NCBI GenBank assembly: GCA_002026005.1
Contig: MWOX01000147.1
Location: forward strand, 1-37,254
DNA: 37,254 nucleotides
Direction: 5' to 3'
From: Prochlorococcus sp. HOT208_60m_808M21
GTDB lineage: Bacteria; Cyanobacteriota; Cyanobacteriia; PCC-6307; Cyanobiaceae
Below are positions 26,273 through 36,081 of the stretch, piece after piece (position 1 is the first letter of the stretch; the number at the start of each line of letters is the position of its first letter). The notes under the pieces are model-generated. The model saw only the letters and a list, made by a program, of their open reading frames with translations, did no database searches and had not been told where the DNA came from. The position numbers were made by a program, and so were the translations under genes.

Positions 26273-26707
26273 TCAAAGAACCGTTCTGATCTGTTTAGAG
26301 ACTGCTGAAGGTGGATTTCGCTCAATGACACGCAAAGTATGTTCTTTAGCCATCAAAGATTCAATTAAGTATTGACTAGCAATTTCAGGCATCATATTTT
26401 GACCACATGTAAAAATATCGACAGCCGAATAATTAGATTCAGGCCAAGTATGTATTGAAATATGAGATTCTGCCAGCAATGCAATTGCCGTAACCCCCTG
26501 AGGCTCAAATTTATTACTTATCAAATTCAAAACTGTTGCATTTGCCAATTTAGCAGCTCTATTTAAAATACAGCGCAAAAAGGATTCGTCATTTAATTTT
26601 TCGCCATCGCATTTATAAAGTTCCAATAAAAGATGTTTACTTTGATGACTTAATTCTTGCTGATCACTTAACGAGCTTAAAATTTGATTTTTTTTGTAGA
26701 TTTCCAT
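26273..26707 (-). CDS. speD: S-adenosylmethionine decarboxylase proenzyme
   Basis: SpeD makes decarboxylated AdoMet, the aminopropyl donor for spermidine. The 144-residue proenzyme has the self-cleavage site between Glu80 and Ser81 in LLAESHISIHTWPE; Ser81 becomes the pyruvoyl group. Cys101 in DIFTCGQ is the likely proton donor. This is the short class-1B prokaryotic form, with about 15 extra N-terminal residues. It lies 52 nt downstream of recF on the same strand and ends 6 nt from the convergent larE-like gene. Confidence 0.94.
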   Translation of the reverse strand: MEIYKKNQILSSLSDQQELSHQSKHLLLELYKCDGEKLNDESFLRCILNRAAKLANATVLNLISNKFEPQGVTAIALLAESHISIHTWPESNYSAVDIFTCGQNMMPEIASQYLIESLMAKEHTLRVIERNPPSAVSKQIRTVL

Positions 26708-26759
26708 TTAAGAAATTTATATGAAATTAAGATTAGCTAAAAATCATGCCCTTTTTAGA

Positions 26760-27868
26760 TTATAAGTGAATCATTTGTGACGAGCCTAAGAAAGACTGAT
26801 TAAATTTATCTAAATGTGTTGCACTTATAAAACATTGACTATCTTTACCAACAGAATTCAATAACAAATTTTGCCTGGTTAAGTCTAATTCCGCTAAGAC
26901 ATCATCCAATATAAGTATTGGAGCAGCATTTAATGTTTTAGTTAATAAATCTAGTTCAGCCATCTTTAAAGCCAAGATAAAAGTCCTTTGCTGTCCTGAG
27001 GAACCATATTTTCTAACTGAAACATTATTGATTAGAAACTCAACATCATCACGATGAGGTCCAAAATTACATTTACCAGTCAATGCTTCTATAGAACGCT
27101 GATTTAAGAGTTGTTCTGCTATTTTTTTACTAATAACTTCTTCTTCTTCTTCTTCTGGACTTATATTTTGCATCCCCGAAAGATAATTTATGTCTATTTG
27201 CTCTTGAGATTTACTTAAATGATTATGCCAATATTCAACATATGGTTTTATTTTTAATAAAGCTCTTCTTCTGCGCCTAAAAATTCTTGTACTTATTATT
27301 GACATTTGGATATCAAAGCTTTCAATAATATCTTTGGATTTGGTTTTTAAGAAACTTTCCGAACGCCAAAAATGACTTCTTTGTTTTAAAAGCCTATTAA
27401 ATCTACTTATCAGGTCTAAATATACTGGTTCAAGCTGAGATACGACTTTATCAATCCATGTTCTTCGATAACTGGGTTCACTTCTAACAATATCTATATC
27501 ATTAGAACAGAAACATACACTCCGAATATAATTCTTTATTTCACTCTGTTTTTTCAAGATTGATTCATTAACATAAATTCTTTTAGGCCCTTTTCGGAAT
27601 AAATTTAACTTTAAGTCGTCCTTAAAATTTATCTGTCCTATAACTACAGCCATATCACTATCGTTCTCTATTAAGTCTTTATCGCTTAGTGCTCTATTAG
27701 ATTTTAATTGACTTAAGAATTCAACCGATTCAAGTAAATTTGACTTGCCGATGCCATTACAACCAAGAACAATTGCTCTTTGCTCTTTTAGATCAATTTC
27801 AAAACTTTTATGGTTCCGAAAATTTTTAATTTTTAATTTATTTAAAAAAATTTTTTTTGTGCATTCAT
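26760..27868 (-). CDS. recF: RecF recombination mediator, frame broken by one base near the N-terminus
   Basis: RecF loads RecA at gapped DNA with RecO and RecR. The continuous frame runs from 27923 to 26760 but has no ATG, GTG or TTG before 27653. The stretch upstream of 27653 clearly encodes the RecF N-terminus: KLKIKNFRNHKSFEIDL and the Walker A GCNGIGKSN. The ATG at 27868 is in another frame; one extra A in the A8 run (27851-27858) would give MNAQKKIFLNKLKIKNFR and a normal 369-aa RecF. The rest is intact, with SSGQQRTFILALKMAEL and Walker B ILILDDVLAELD. Starting at 27653 would lose the P-loop, so 297 aa is surely too short. Confidence 0.85.
27137..27154. repeat. (CTT)6 microsatellite inside recF
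   Basis: Six CTT units encode a run of glutamates (SPEEEEEEVIS) in a RecF loop on the minus strand. Such a triplet run can change length without breaking the frame. Confidence 0.9.
27844..27858. repeat. A7T8 homopolymer at the recF frameshift point
   Basis: The plus strand has seven A (27844-27850) followed by eight T (27851-27858); the recF message therefore reads A8U7. The ATG frame of recF stops immediately after it, while a frame shifted by one base continues through the whole gene. Confidence 0.9.
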
Positions 27869-27928
27869 TAATTAAATTAGCTAAATTTAAAATATTTAGA
27901 TTTTCTTTAAAGAAATTGAAAAATTAAA

Positions 27929-28002
27929 GGGCATGTAGCTCAGTTGGATAGAGCATCAGATTCCGGTTCTGAGAGTCGGGGGTTCGAATCCCTCCATGCT
28001 CG
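27929..28002 (+). tRNA. trnR: tRNA-Arg (anticodon CCG)
   Basis: A 74-nt cloverleaf: acceptor GGGCATG/CATGCTC, D arm GCTC...GAGC, anticodon stem TCAGA/TCTGA with loop TTCCGGT and anticodon CCG, variable loop GAGTC, and T arm GGGGG-TTCGAAT-CCCTC. The discriminator is G at 28002; CCA is not encoded. It lies 60 nt from the proposed recF start and is transcribed away from it. Confidence 0.97.
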
Positions 28003-28013
28003 TAAAGTGATTT

Positions 28014-28460
28014 TTAAAGTTTATATCCCATTACTCTTATTCCATTTGGATCTAGTATAAATCCATTTTCCCCTAAACTTATAAAAGAAGATTTTGGAGC
28101 CTGTACAGAAATACTGCATCCAGGCATTTCTCTATTTATTTTCTCAAGAGTTACTTGAAGCAATATTGAATAATAAAGTTGCTGATTATTATCTGGCAAT
28201 GCACTTAAATTCCACAAGTTAGCATTCAATCCCTTGTCGGAAGTAACCCTTACAAAGCCATATAATTTATTTTTCAATTCATTCTGTATGGAAAAAAAGA
28301 AATTACTTTTCTTAATAGCCTCAGAAAGAGGTTTTATTGGAAATGTCTCACAACCACAATTCGCTAAAAGTTTATTAACTTCTTTAGCTAATGGGATTTG
28401 AGAAGAGTTAACAAAATAACCTTCTGGAAGAACAAATTTTTTTTTAGAAAAATATTGCAA
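28014..28460 (-). CDS. GNAT-like N-acetyltransferase family protein
   Basis: A 148-residue protein that looks like a small GNAT domain: a helix pair at the start (LAKEVNKLLANCG), the central strand YGFVRVTSDKGLNANLWNLS, then a helix (YYSILLQVTLEKINREMPGC) and a final strand ending NGFILDPNGIRVMGYKL. The classical acetyl-CoA loop RxxGxG/A is not clear, so activity is unproven. The start is TTG at 28460, three bases after the ppc stop, so it is the last gene of the ppc unit. Confidence 0.65.
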   Translation of the reverse strand: MQYFSKKKFVLPEGYFVNSSQIPLAKEVNKLLANCGCETFPIKPLSEAIKKSNFFFSIQNELKNKLYGFVRVTSDKGLNANLWNLSALPDNNQQLYYSILLQVTLEKINREMPGCSISVQAPKSSFISLGENGFILDPNGIRVMGYKL

Positions 28461-28463
28461 TAG

Positions 28464-31433
28464 TCAACCTGTATTTCTCATGCCAGCTGCTATACCATTA
28501 ATAGTTAAAAGTGCTCCCCTCAATAGTTCACTTCTGCTGTAAGCTCTTCTAGATTCATCTTTATCCATAACAAATTCGCTTATTGGAGGTTGTCTTGTCT
28601 GGTCTCTTAATCTTCTTAGAAGTGAAACTTGCAAAAACCCTAATGGAATAATTGTCTTATTTCTCAAGCTTACTGATGATTTCAAGTCTCTATCAGATTC
28701 TAAGAGCATATTTTTACCAGTAATTTCAAGTATTAAAGATTTTGTAAGATTATATTCTTTAGAAATTACTTCAAAAATATCATTAAAAGAATGTTTATTT
28801 TCTTTACTACCAAGAGTATCAACATAATATTTAGCAACTTCCAAATCCACCTTAGATAATGTCATCTCTACCTTAGATATAAGCATCCTAAAAAATGGCC
28901 ATCTTTGATGAAGAACTCTTAATAATTCAATTTGTTGAGGATCAGAATTTAATTCAGATGACAATGCAGTGCCGACTCCAAACCAACTTGGCAAAAGAAA
29001 TCTACTTTGTGTCCAACCAAACACCCATGGAATAGCTCTTAAACTTGATAAATCTTTTGCACCTTTTTTTCTTCTAGCAGGCCTACTAGATATCTGTAAT
29101 TTACTTATTTCTTCTATTGGAGTTACCTCTTGAAAGAAATTTAACAAATCAGGATTCTCATGCACTAATTTTCTGTAATGAGACCTTGATGTTTCTGCCA
29201 ACCTAGACATTAATTGATTCCATTCTGGAGTAGCATCAAGTCTATTATTGACCAAACTATTTTGAATTACCGCTGTAGTAACAGTCTCAAGATTGTACAA
29301 GGCTAGTTCAGGAAGACTATATTTAGAAGCTAAAACTTCACCTTGTTCTGTTATTTTTATTCGCCCTTTTAAAGTGCCGCTTGGTTGAGCCAATATTGCC
29401 TGATAAGCTGGTCCTCCTCCTCTTCCTACAGAACCACCTCTTCCATGAAAAAGTCTTAGCAATATGTTATTTCTACTTGAGAGATTTTGAAGAGCTATTT
29501 GGGCTCTATGAATTTCCCAGTTACTAGAAACAAACCCCGAATCTTTATTACTATCAGAATATCCAAGCATTAATTCTTGGAGAGGTTTAAAAGATTCTCC
29601 TACTCTTGGCAATAACGATCTATAGAAATCTAATTTAAACAACTTTTCCATTACTTCTGGTGCTCTTTTAAGGTCTTCTACAGTTTCAAAAAGAGGAACA
29701 ACTAATAATTTTGACTTTTGTGAATTTTGATCAAGGAGTCCCATTTCTTTTGCCAGTAAGAGAACTTCAAGCAAATCAGATGCACTATGACTCATTGAAA
29801 TTACATAAGAATGGCAAATGCGACTTCCAAATTCTTGCTGTAGTCTCTTGACCATTTTAAAAACTGAAAAGGTTTCTTCTGTAGTTTTTGTCCAGTTAAC
29901 GTCAGAGGGAATTAAAGGCCTTTTTGTATTTAATTCTTCTATAAGCCATTTAATTTTCTGTTCCTCGGACATTTGGTCATATTGAACAGATAAATCAAGA
30001 TGATTTGTAAGCTCTTGTATAGCGTCACTATGCCTTGTACTCTCTTGACGAATATCTAAACTTGCTAAAGAAAATCCAAAAATATGAACTTGAGTAAGTA
30101 AGTTGTTTACAGATTCACAAGTTAAATCTGTACTAATCAAGCTATTTTTAATTAGTTCGAGATCATAAGTAAATTCGTTTACTGACTTGTAATATAAGTT
30201 CTCAACTTTATCTAGATTTTTGTTATCTATTTCTCCTTCTAAAGCAAATTTCCACCCACTATCAGCTAGTAAATTATTTCTTTCTTGTGTTAATCTCAAT
30301 TTTTCTAAAATATAACTTAATTTCAATCTGTAAGGTTCTGATCTATACCTTGTAGCTCTAGCTTCATATATTTCAGGGAACTTAACCCTATCAGTTTCGA
30401 GTGACTCTAATAGAGGGGAACTGACTTGACTCCATTGCATCGAGACACTTAATTGATCTCTAAGATTAGAAGTCGCAATAATATATCTTTCCAACATCAA
30501 CTGTCTTTGGTAGCAAGCAGTTCTCCATGTTATCTCAGGAGTGACTGATGGATTACCGTCCCTATCAGAGCCTACCCAAGAACCGAAATTACAAAAAGAT
30601 TCGGAGGGCAGCTGAACATCTGGATAATTTTCGGTGAGTGCTTCAGCGATTCTACCCCGCAATTGAGGCATCGCATTAAATAAAACTTGCTGAAAATAAT
30701 GTAAGGCATAATCAACCTCGTCTAAAACTGAAGGTTTAAATTGATGTAATTCATCTGTTCTCCACCAAAGTCTTACTTCCTCTTTTAATTGGTTTTTTAG
30801 AGAATTTTTTTCTTCTTTTGTTAGAAATTGCTCGATCTGTATTTTTTTTAACAAATTTGCTACTCTTGTTTGCTTATGTCGAATCGTATGTCTTACGATC
30901 TCGGTCGGATGTGCAGTAAAAACTAAACGAATATCCATTTCCTGCAATAACTCCTCTAATTTTCCTGGTGGTACATTTAATTTCCTCAGCCTGTAAAATA
31001 ATTCTCTAAAAGTTACTGGAGCATTTTGCCTAGCCAATGCTGGAGCAAAAGGATCAAGATTGTCGGGGGATTTTTGAACATCCTTATTGGTAAAGCTTTG
31101 AATATATCTATCTTCCTCAACTCTTTGTTCCAAAATATTCACGAGTTGAAAATACAATGAAAACGCTCTTGCTGCTGCTATGGATTCTGCTAAATCCATA
31201 GAATTTACAATATCAACTATTTCATTTTTAAAAGTTTTTGAACTATCGCCATCAATTTGTTTTGAATAACTTAATTCTTTAAGTTGTATCAATCTTTCTG
31301 CTTGATCATCTGGGCATTCTTCTCTGAGCACAGATTCCCAGAGATCTTCAATGAGCAGACGATTTTTATCAAGTGGATCATTGTTACTTATCAAATCCAC
31401 ATTATTTTTTTTTATCTGTCGAATTGATTCCAT
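28464..31433 (-). CDS. ppc: Phosphoenolpyruvate carboxylase
   Basis: PEP carboxylase makes oxaloacetate from PEP and bicarbonate to refill the incomplete TCA cycle. The 989 residues hold the catalytic-histidine motif [13 protein letters not shown] (His175), [32 protein letters not shown], the glycine loop [14 protein letters not shown], and the invariant C-terminus ending GMRNTG. Length fits cyanobacterial PEPC, which is longer than the E. coli enzyme. It lies 52 nt downstream of gshA on the same strand. Confidence 0.99.
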   Translation of the reverse strand: MESIRQIKKNNVDLISNNDPLDKNRLLIEDLWESVLREECPDDQAERLIQLKELSYSKQIDGDSSKTFKNEIVDIVNSMDLAESIAAARAFSLYFQLVNILEQRVEEDRYIQSFTNKDVQKSPDNLDPFAPALARQNAPVTFRELFYRLRKLNVPPGKLEELLQEMDIRLVFTAHPTEIVRHTIRHKQTRVANLLKKIQIEQFLTKEEKNSLKNQLKEEVRLWWRTDELHQFKPSVLDEVDYALHYFQQVLFNAMPQLRGRIAEALTENYPDVQLPSESFCNFGSWVGSDRDGNPSVTPEITWRTACYQRQLMLERYIIATSNLRDQLSVSMQWSQVSSPLLESLETDRVKFPEIYEARATRYRSEPYRLKLSYILEKLRLTQERNNLLADSGWKFALEGEIDNKNLDKVENLYYKSVNEFTYDLELIKNSLISTDLTCESVNNLLTQVHIFGFSLASLDIRQESTRHSDAIQELTNHLDLSVQYDQMSEEQKIKWLIEELNTKRPLIPSDVNWTKTTEETFSVFKMVKRLQQEFGSRICHSYVISMSHSASDLLEVLLLAKEMGLLDQNSQKSKLLVVPLFETVEDLKRAPEVMEKLFKLDFYRSLLPRVGESFKPLQELMLGYSDSNKDSGFVSSNWEIHRAQIALQNLSSRNNILLRLFHGRGGSVGRGGGPAYQAILAQPSGTLKGRIKITEQGEVLASKYSLPELALYNLETVTTAVIQNSLVNNRLDATPEWNQLMSRLAETSRSHYRKLVHENPDLLNFFQEVTPIEEISKLQISSRPARRKKGAKDLSSLRAIPWVFGWTQSRFLLPSWFGVGTALSSELNSDPQQIELLRVLHQRWPFFRMLISKVEMTLSKVDLEVAKYYVDTLGSKENKHSFNDIFEVISKEYNLTKSLILEITGKNMLLESDRDLKSSVSLRNKTIIPLGFLQVSLLRRLRDQTRQPPISEFVMDKDESRRAYSRSELLRGALLTINGIAAGMRNTG

Positions 31434-31485
31434 ATAATCATTATGTCACAAGTAAAAATATTAAGATCAAAGTTTATTTAAATAA

Positions 31486-32604
31486 TCAAACATTCTTGGC
31501 CTCACTCCTAATCATATCTTCGATAGAAATTTTCATTATCTGCTCAATAGAAAGACCTTTTTCATATTGATTTATCCATTTCATAGATTGATTACCTTCT
31601 TCAAGCACTTTATAGATAGGATCTAAAAGATTTTTCATACCAAAATCTTCTGCTGTGGATGACAAATCTGATAATAAGTTTTGAATCCATTCTCTACAAA
31701 CAACTTTTTTTCCATCTTGCCAGTGAATTAACTCTGCATTCAGACTATCTTTAGCAGCATTAATTTCATTTTGATCACATATTTCTGACAACTCATCCAT
31801 TGAAAAAATACTAGCATTCATAGGATCTAAGGTATGTATATTTTCAAAAAGATTTAAAATCCTTAGTTCTATCATGGCCGTTATCCCTAAAAGTAGATTA
31901 ATATCGTGAACAAAATCACAAATTCTTAATTCCAAACGATCAAGAATTAAAGGTCTTTGGGGTCCATTTGGTCTGATTGACGACCAAAAATGCCTAATAT
32001 TTTGCATTTTTTTATTAGATATATTTTTCTCTATCCAGTCGATATAAGAATTATGATTTATAAAAAAAGGTACCCTACTAGGTGTTTTAGGAAACTGGAT
32101 CCATCTCTGAGAGTGATTATTCGTAATTTTATTATTTAAAAAAGGTGAACTAGCACTTAATGATAAATACAGAGCAGCCTCGGATCTTATAAGTCTTATA
32201 GCTGTAAAAAGTTTATCTAAATCATCTATTCCTATATTTATATGGACACTTGAAGTTGCAATAGATATTCCATAATTATCTTGAATAAATTGGTGATAGA
32301 CGTTTTTAATATCAGATCTTTGAAATGTAATATCGTGTTTAAAACAAAGAGTGGATGAAGGAATAATTGTTAAATTTTTAGTATTGAGCCACTTCCTTAA
32401 CTTTTTTCTTGGAGTTATTAATTTCTCGAATAAAAACTTATAGTCTTTTTCAGGTGTTGTTATGTATTCAACATTTCTGTTATCTGGCTCTTTTACAAAA
32501 TCAGAAAATTTTTTCTCAATATCAGCTGAAACACCAATATGAGAATCTAAAGAACCTGTAAAAAGTTCCACCTCAAAACCTTTATAAAGATTATCTTTAC
32601 TCAT
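31486..32604 (-). CDS. gshA: Glutamate-cysteine ligase, cyanobacterial type
   Basis: GshA makes gamma-glutamylcysteine, the first step of glutathione synthesis. The 372 residues begin MSKDNLYKGFEVELFTGSL and have the GCS2-like features SSVHINIGIDDLDKLFTAIR, PKTPSRVPFFINHNSYIDWI and RPLILDRLELRICDFV. This fits the cyanobacterial GshA class rather than the proteobacterial one. Its ATG directly follows the trpE stop codon with no gap, which suggests translational coupling. Confidence 0.9.
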   Translation of the reverse strand: MSKDNLYKGFEVELFTGSLDSHIGVSADIEKKFSDFVKEPDNRNVEYITTPEKDYKFLFEKLITPRKKLRKWLNTKNLTIIPSSTLCFKHDITFQRSDIKNVYHQFIQDNYGISIATSSVHINIGIDDLDKLFTAIRLIRSEAALYLSLSASSPFLNNKITNNHSQRWIQFPKTPSRVPFFINHNSYIDWIEKNISNKKMQNIRHFWSSIRPNGPQRPLILDRLELRICDFVHDINLLLGITAMIELRILNLFENIHTLDPMNASIFSMDELSEICDQNEINAAKDSLNAELIHWQDGKKVVCREWIQNLLSDLSSTAEDFGMKNLLDPIYKVLEEGNQSMKWINQYEKGLSIEQIMKISIEDMIRSEAKNV

Positions 32605-34125
32605 TTATTTATTCAAACAGGCTAATGCTTTTAGTATCCCCTTTGCTTTATTAATTGTCTCTTGATATTCATTTTCAGGAAAAGAATCAGCAACTATTCC
32701 TGCTCCTGCTTGCACTGAAACATCGTATTTCCCATCTATTGAGGGTTTAACTATCATAGTTCTTATCGTAATGGCAGTATTTAATGCACCATTGATATCA
32801 ATGGATCCGTAAACACCAGCATAAGGTCCTCTAGCATCTTTTTCAAAGTGCTTAATCAATTGCATAGCTCTTATTTTTGGCGCACCAGTAACTGTCCCAG
32901 CTGGAAAAGATGCTTTTAGCAAATCCCACACATCAGCATTCTTTTTTAAGATGCCCTCAACTTCACTAACTATATGCATAACATGTGAATATTTCTCAAT
33001 AACCATTAAATCCTTGACCTTCACAGTACCAATTTCACAAACTCTTCCAAGATCATTTCTCCCAAGATCAATTAGCATTACATGCTCAGCTATCTCTTTT
33101 GGATCTTTCAATAAATCCTTTTCTAGTGCTAAGTCTTGTTGATTATCAATACCTCTTGGTCTTGTGCCAGCTATTGGTCTTAAGCTTGCGACAATCTCGC
33201 TATTTTTATTTTTTTTAGCTTTAACCATTACTTCAGGACTCGAACCTATCAGATACCATGAGCCAAAATCAAAAAATGACATGTATGGAGATGGATTCAC
33301 CATCCTCAAACTTCTATATAAACTAAAGGGTTCATTATTGACTTGAGTTTGAAATCTCTGACTTATAACTATTTGGAAGATATCTCCCTTTCTTATGTAT
33401 TCTTTTGCAGAGATAACTGCATCCTCAAAATCTTTTTTCTTCCAATTACTTTCTAGATCTAAATTCAAATTATCATTTTCATTCCAATCTAAAAACTCAT
33501 TTTCTTTTAGAGGAATTCTCATTAAATTTCTAGTTTCCTGAATTTTAGAAATTGAGTTTAGATACAACTCTTCAATGGAAGACTCTTTGGAAGAAGTTGT
33601 ATCTACATAAACCACTGCAGTAATACATCTTTTTATTTGATCAAAAACAACTAATTGATCAAAAAACATCCAGGAACCATGCGGGATATTGTTTTCTGGT
33701 ATTTTATTTATTGGAACGCTTGGCTCTATTCGATTTATTAATTCATAACCCCAAGAACCATATAATTGTCCAATTGATGGTAATTCTTCAAGCATGGTTG
33801 ACTTATATTCCTTTGTCCAACTTTTTAAAATATTAAAAGGATCACCTTTATGTGTTTCAGTTTTGCCATTATTCCAAGTTTTAACTATTTCTTCTCCATA
33901 ACAAACGGCTTCCCAAAGAGGCTTAGTAGCAACAATACTCCACCTACCCAAATTCTCCCCACCTTCAACAGATTCAAGAAAAACACCATGAGAATCTTTT
34001 GAAGATAATTTTAACCAAGTCGATAATGGTGTCTCTAAATCCGCTGGCCAAGTTTCAACGATAGGTATAAAATTTTTACCTTCTTTGTAAGCCTTTAAAA
34101 AACTATCTTTCTGTGAGCTGATCAT
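32605..34125 (-). CDS. trpE: Anthranilate synthase component I
   Basis: TrpE converts chorismate to anthranilate using ammonia from TrpG. The 506 residues have an N-terminal domain with FLESVEGGENLGRWSIV, which corresponds to the tryptophan-binding LLES motif, and the chorismate-binding C-terminal domain with GDIFQIVISQRF, PIAGTRPRG, DLGRNDLGRVCEIGTV and FPAGTVTGAPKIRAMQ. There is no fused TrpG amidotransferase. It shares a message with gshA in all likelihood. A gap of 59 nt separates it from psaD upstream. Confidence 0.96.
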   Translation of the reverse strand: MISSQKDSFLKAYKEGKNFIPIVETWPADLETPLSTWLKLSSKDSHGVFLESVEGGENLGRWSIVATKPLWEAVCYGEEIVKTWNNGKTETHKGDPFNILKSWTKEYKSTMLEELPSIGQLYGSWGYELINRIEPSVPINKIPENNIPHGSWMFFDQLVVFDQIKRCITAVVYVDTTSSKESSIEELYLNSISKIQETRNLMRIPLKENEFLDWNENDNLNLDLESNWKKKDFEDAVISAKEYIRKGDIFQIVISQRFQTQVNNEPFSLYRSLRMVNPSPYMSFFDFGSWYLIGSSPEVMVKAKKNKNSEIVASLRPIAGTRPRGIDNQQDLALEKDLLKDPKEIAEHVMLIDLGRNDLGRVCEIGTVKVKDLMVIEKYSHVMHIVSEVEGILKKNADVWDLLKASFPAGTVTGAPKIRAMQLIKHFEKDARGPYAGVYGSIDINGALNTAITIRTMIVKPSIDGKYDVSVQAGAGIVADSFPENEYQETINKAKGILKALACLNK

Positions 34126-34184
34126 ATTAATAATGTCAGCCCAAATTATAATTATTTTCTTCTTTTATATCAACTTTAAGAAAG

Positions 34185-34607
34185 TTAATCAAAAGTATTC
34201 TTAGTTGTAAATTTCAAACCAGCTGGATTAGGATTCTCACCTATTCTTCTAGGATTATGACCTACTTTCTCTCTGCCTTCATTTACTTTTTCAGGGAAAA
34301 CACCATCCTTTGGGTGTAAAAATTCAATATCGCCACCTGGGAAAATTCGGTAGATTTTAAAATCTTCAATTCTTGGTTTGAAAGCTCTCAATTGTGTCCC
34401 TAATGCAAGGCATTGTTCTTTTCTTGCAAAGTACATTAAATTATCACCTTCATGCATTATAGCCGCTCCGCCGGTCGGCAATTCAAATGCTTGTTCTTTT
34501 GAACTTTTCCATACAATTGCATATTTTTCTTCGGTTTCTGCTGAGTTTAATAAACCCCCAGTACTTCCTATATGCTTTGGAAATTGACCAACTAAAGTTT
34601 CAGTCAT
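34185..34607 (-). CDS. psaD: Photosystem I reaction centre subunit II (PsaD)
   Basis: PsaD is a stromal-side extrinsic subunit of photosystem I that forms the ferredoxin docking site and stabilises PsaC. The 140 residues include FGGSTGGLL-like [20 protein letters not shown], the conserved [20 protein letters not shown], and the basic C-terminal clamp region [18 protein letters not shown]. There is no membrane segment. The 109-nt gap upstream holds its promoter and a 12-bp palindrome ATTTTGCAAAAT (34649-34660). Confidence 0.97.
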   Translation of the reverse strand: MTETLVGQFPKHIGSTGGLLNSAETEEKYAIVWKSSKEQAFELPTGGAAIMHEGDNLMYFARKEQCLALGTQLRAFKPRIEDFKIYRIFPGGDIEFLHPKDGVFPEKVNEGREKVGHNPRRIGENPNPAGLKFTTKNTFD

Positions 34608-34716
34608 CCTAGATTTTGAGTTATTTCTAATAAGAAATTAGCATTCATATTTTGCAAAATTCAAAATTAATAGGAAATTTTCTACATTATTTAATATATG
34701 GAACTTGTTTTTCATT

Positions 34717-36081
34717 TTATTTTGAATCTGAAATCGGAAAAAATACTGTCAAACCTGTATCACGTCTTTGTGTGACATGCCCTCCTAAACTAGCTAACAA
34801 CTTTTGAGTTGCATTTTGACTAAGTTGTAAACTTCCAGTTTGAGGGTTCCAATTTAAAACAGGACCAATATCAGAACCGTTATCTTTTTTTAGAATTTCT
34901 TTTTGATTATTATCTAATTTTTGTACTTTGAGTTGAAGTTTGAGTTTTTGACCAGCTGGTCTTAATTCTAAAATTAATGTACTACCTTCTTTTAATCCTC
35001 TAGTATTTTTATCAATTAATCCTCTTAACATTAATTCTAATTTTTCAGAATCACTCAAAATTTGTGGAAGTTGTTTGGGGATATCTATCTTCAAAGAAAT
35101 ACCACGTCGGTTTAATTGTTTATTCCATAAAGGAGCAAGCTTTTTGAAAATTTCGGTTAAATTAATTTTCGCCAAGTTATTCAATGATGACACTTCATTA
35201 CCAACTAATTCTGCTGCATTAAAGATTAAACCAAACCTATCAATTTGTTCATTACATTCATTATCTATTTGAATTAAACGATTTCTCATTGATTCATCCA
35301 TCTTATATTTTTTTAAAGTAGAACTTATTAGGGTTCTTATTGTTGCCAAAGGAGTTCTTACTTCATGAGAAATTGCACGTAATAATTTTGCTTCAGTTAT
35401 TTGCACATTTTTTTCATCATTTTTCACAGAGTTCTGTATATTGTGATTTGGTGTAATATTTGCTAATTTTGCCGATAATATTGGCCAAAATAATTTTTCA
35501 AATTGATTATTAATATTAAGGTTACCTAAATTATTGATTACATTACGAAATTTTATTCCTTCCTCATAATTTTCTTGATTTAATTTTGCATGCATTAATT
35601 CAATTGAAAGTTTAAGGCTTTCTTCATCACACTTCATTAATAGAGTTTTCTTATCTTTTTCTCCTACAATTGATAAAATGCATTGAAAATTTGGAGTGAT
35701 TATCATCAAAAAAGGTTCATAGCCATCTTCTTGAGAAAGATTCAAGACTTTATAATTACTAACTAAATCAAAATCTTTTTTTATCTTTTCTGAATTATTG
35801 GCTGGCAAAAAACCTGCATTCTCATTTTGAAAGTATGGAAACCCCTCAGGCGACCAAAGCCATCCATGAAGTTGATTTAAAAATTTTTTATTATTAAAAG
35901 CTGGCAAAGGCGAGGCAACCCACATCCCGCCTTGTTTATAATTCTGAGAAAGAAAATCTTTTTGAATAACTTCTAAGGAAGCCCACCACATTCTTCTGGA
36001 TGTATCATCATCCACATAAATGGTTTGAACTCCTTTAATCAAAAGCTCTTGAATTTTTTTTATAGTAATTAATGATTTCAT
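34717..36081 (-). CDS. Soluble two-component sensor histidine kinase, ATPase domain degenerate
   Basis: About 454 residues, no TM segment. Residues 1-225 form a sensor-like region I cannot assign to a family. The dimerisation/phosphoacceptor helix carries the H box AISHEVRTPLATIRT with His239. The HATPase part is weak: the N-box position reads LMLRGLIDKNTRGL (about 350-363) and the G boxes DNGSDIGPVL and GSLQLSQNATQKLLASLGGH are poor. The start is ATG 36081, which shares one base with the rodA stop (TGATG); the TTG at 36084 is possible but less likely. No response regulator is adjacent. Confidence 0.82.
   Translation of the reverse strand: MKSLITIKKIQELLIKGVQTIYVDDDTSRRMWWASLEVIQKDFLSQNYKQGGMWVASPLPAFNNKKFLNQLHGWLWSPEGFPYFQNENAGFLPANNSEKIKKDFDLVSNYKVLNLSQEDGYEPFLMIITPNFQCILSIVGEKDKKTLLMKCDEESLKLSIELMHAKLNQENYEEGIKFRNVINNLGNLNINNQFEKLFWPILSAKLANITPNHNIQNSVKNDEKNVQITEAKLLRAISHEVRTPLATIRTLISSTLKKYKMDESMRNRLIQIDNECNEQIDRFGLIFNAAELVGNEVSSLNNLAKINLTEIFKKLAPLWNKQLNRRGISLKIDIPKQLPQILSDSEKLELMLRGLIDKNTRGLKEGSTLILELRPAGQKLKLQLKVQKLDNNQKEILKKDNGSDIGPVLNWNPQTGSLQLSQNATQKLLASLGGHVTQRRDTGLTVFFPISDSK

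Noticed and set aside
34627-34641. CTAAT/ATTAG hairpin upstream of psaD
   Set aside because: The 5-bp AT-only stem is too weak and too common at this base composition.
34608-34716. HLR1-type RpaB site before psaD
   Set aside because: The region has one HLR1-like half (TCTACATT) but no second repeat at the required spacing, so I do not call it.
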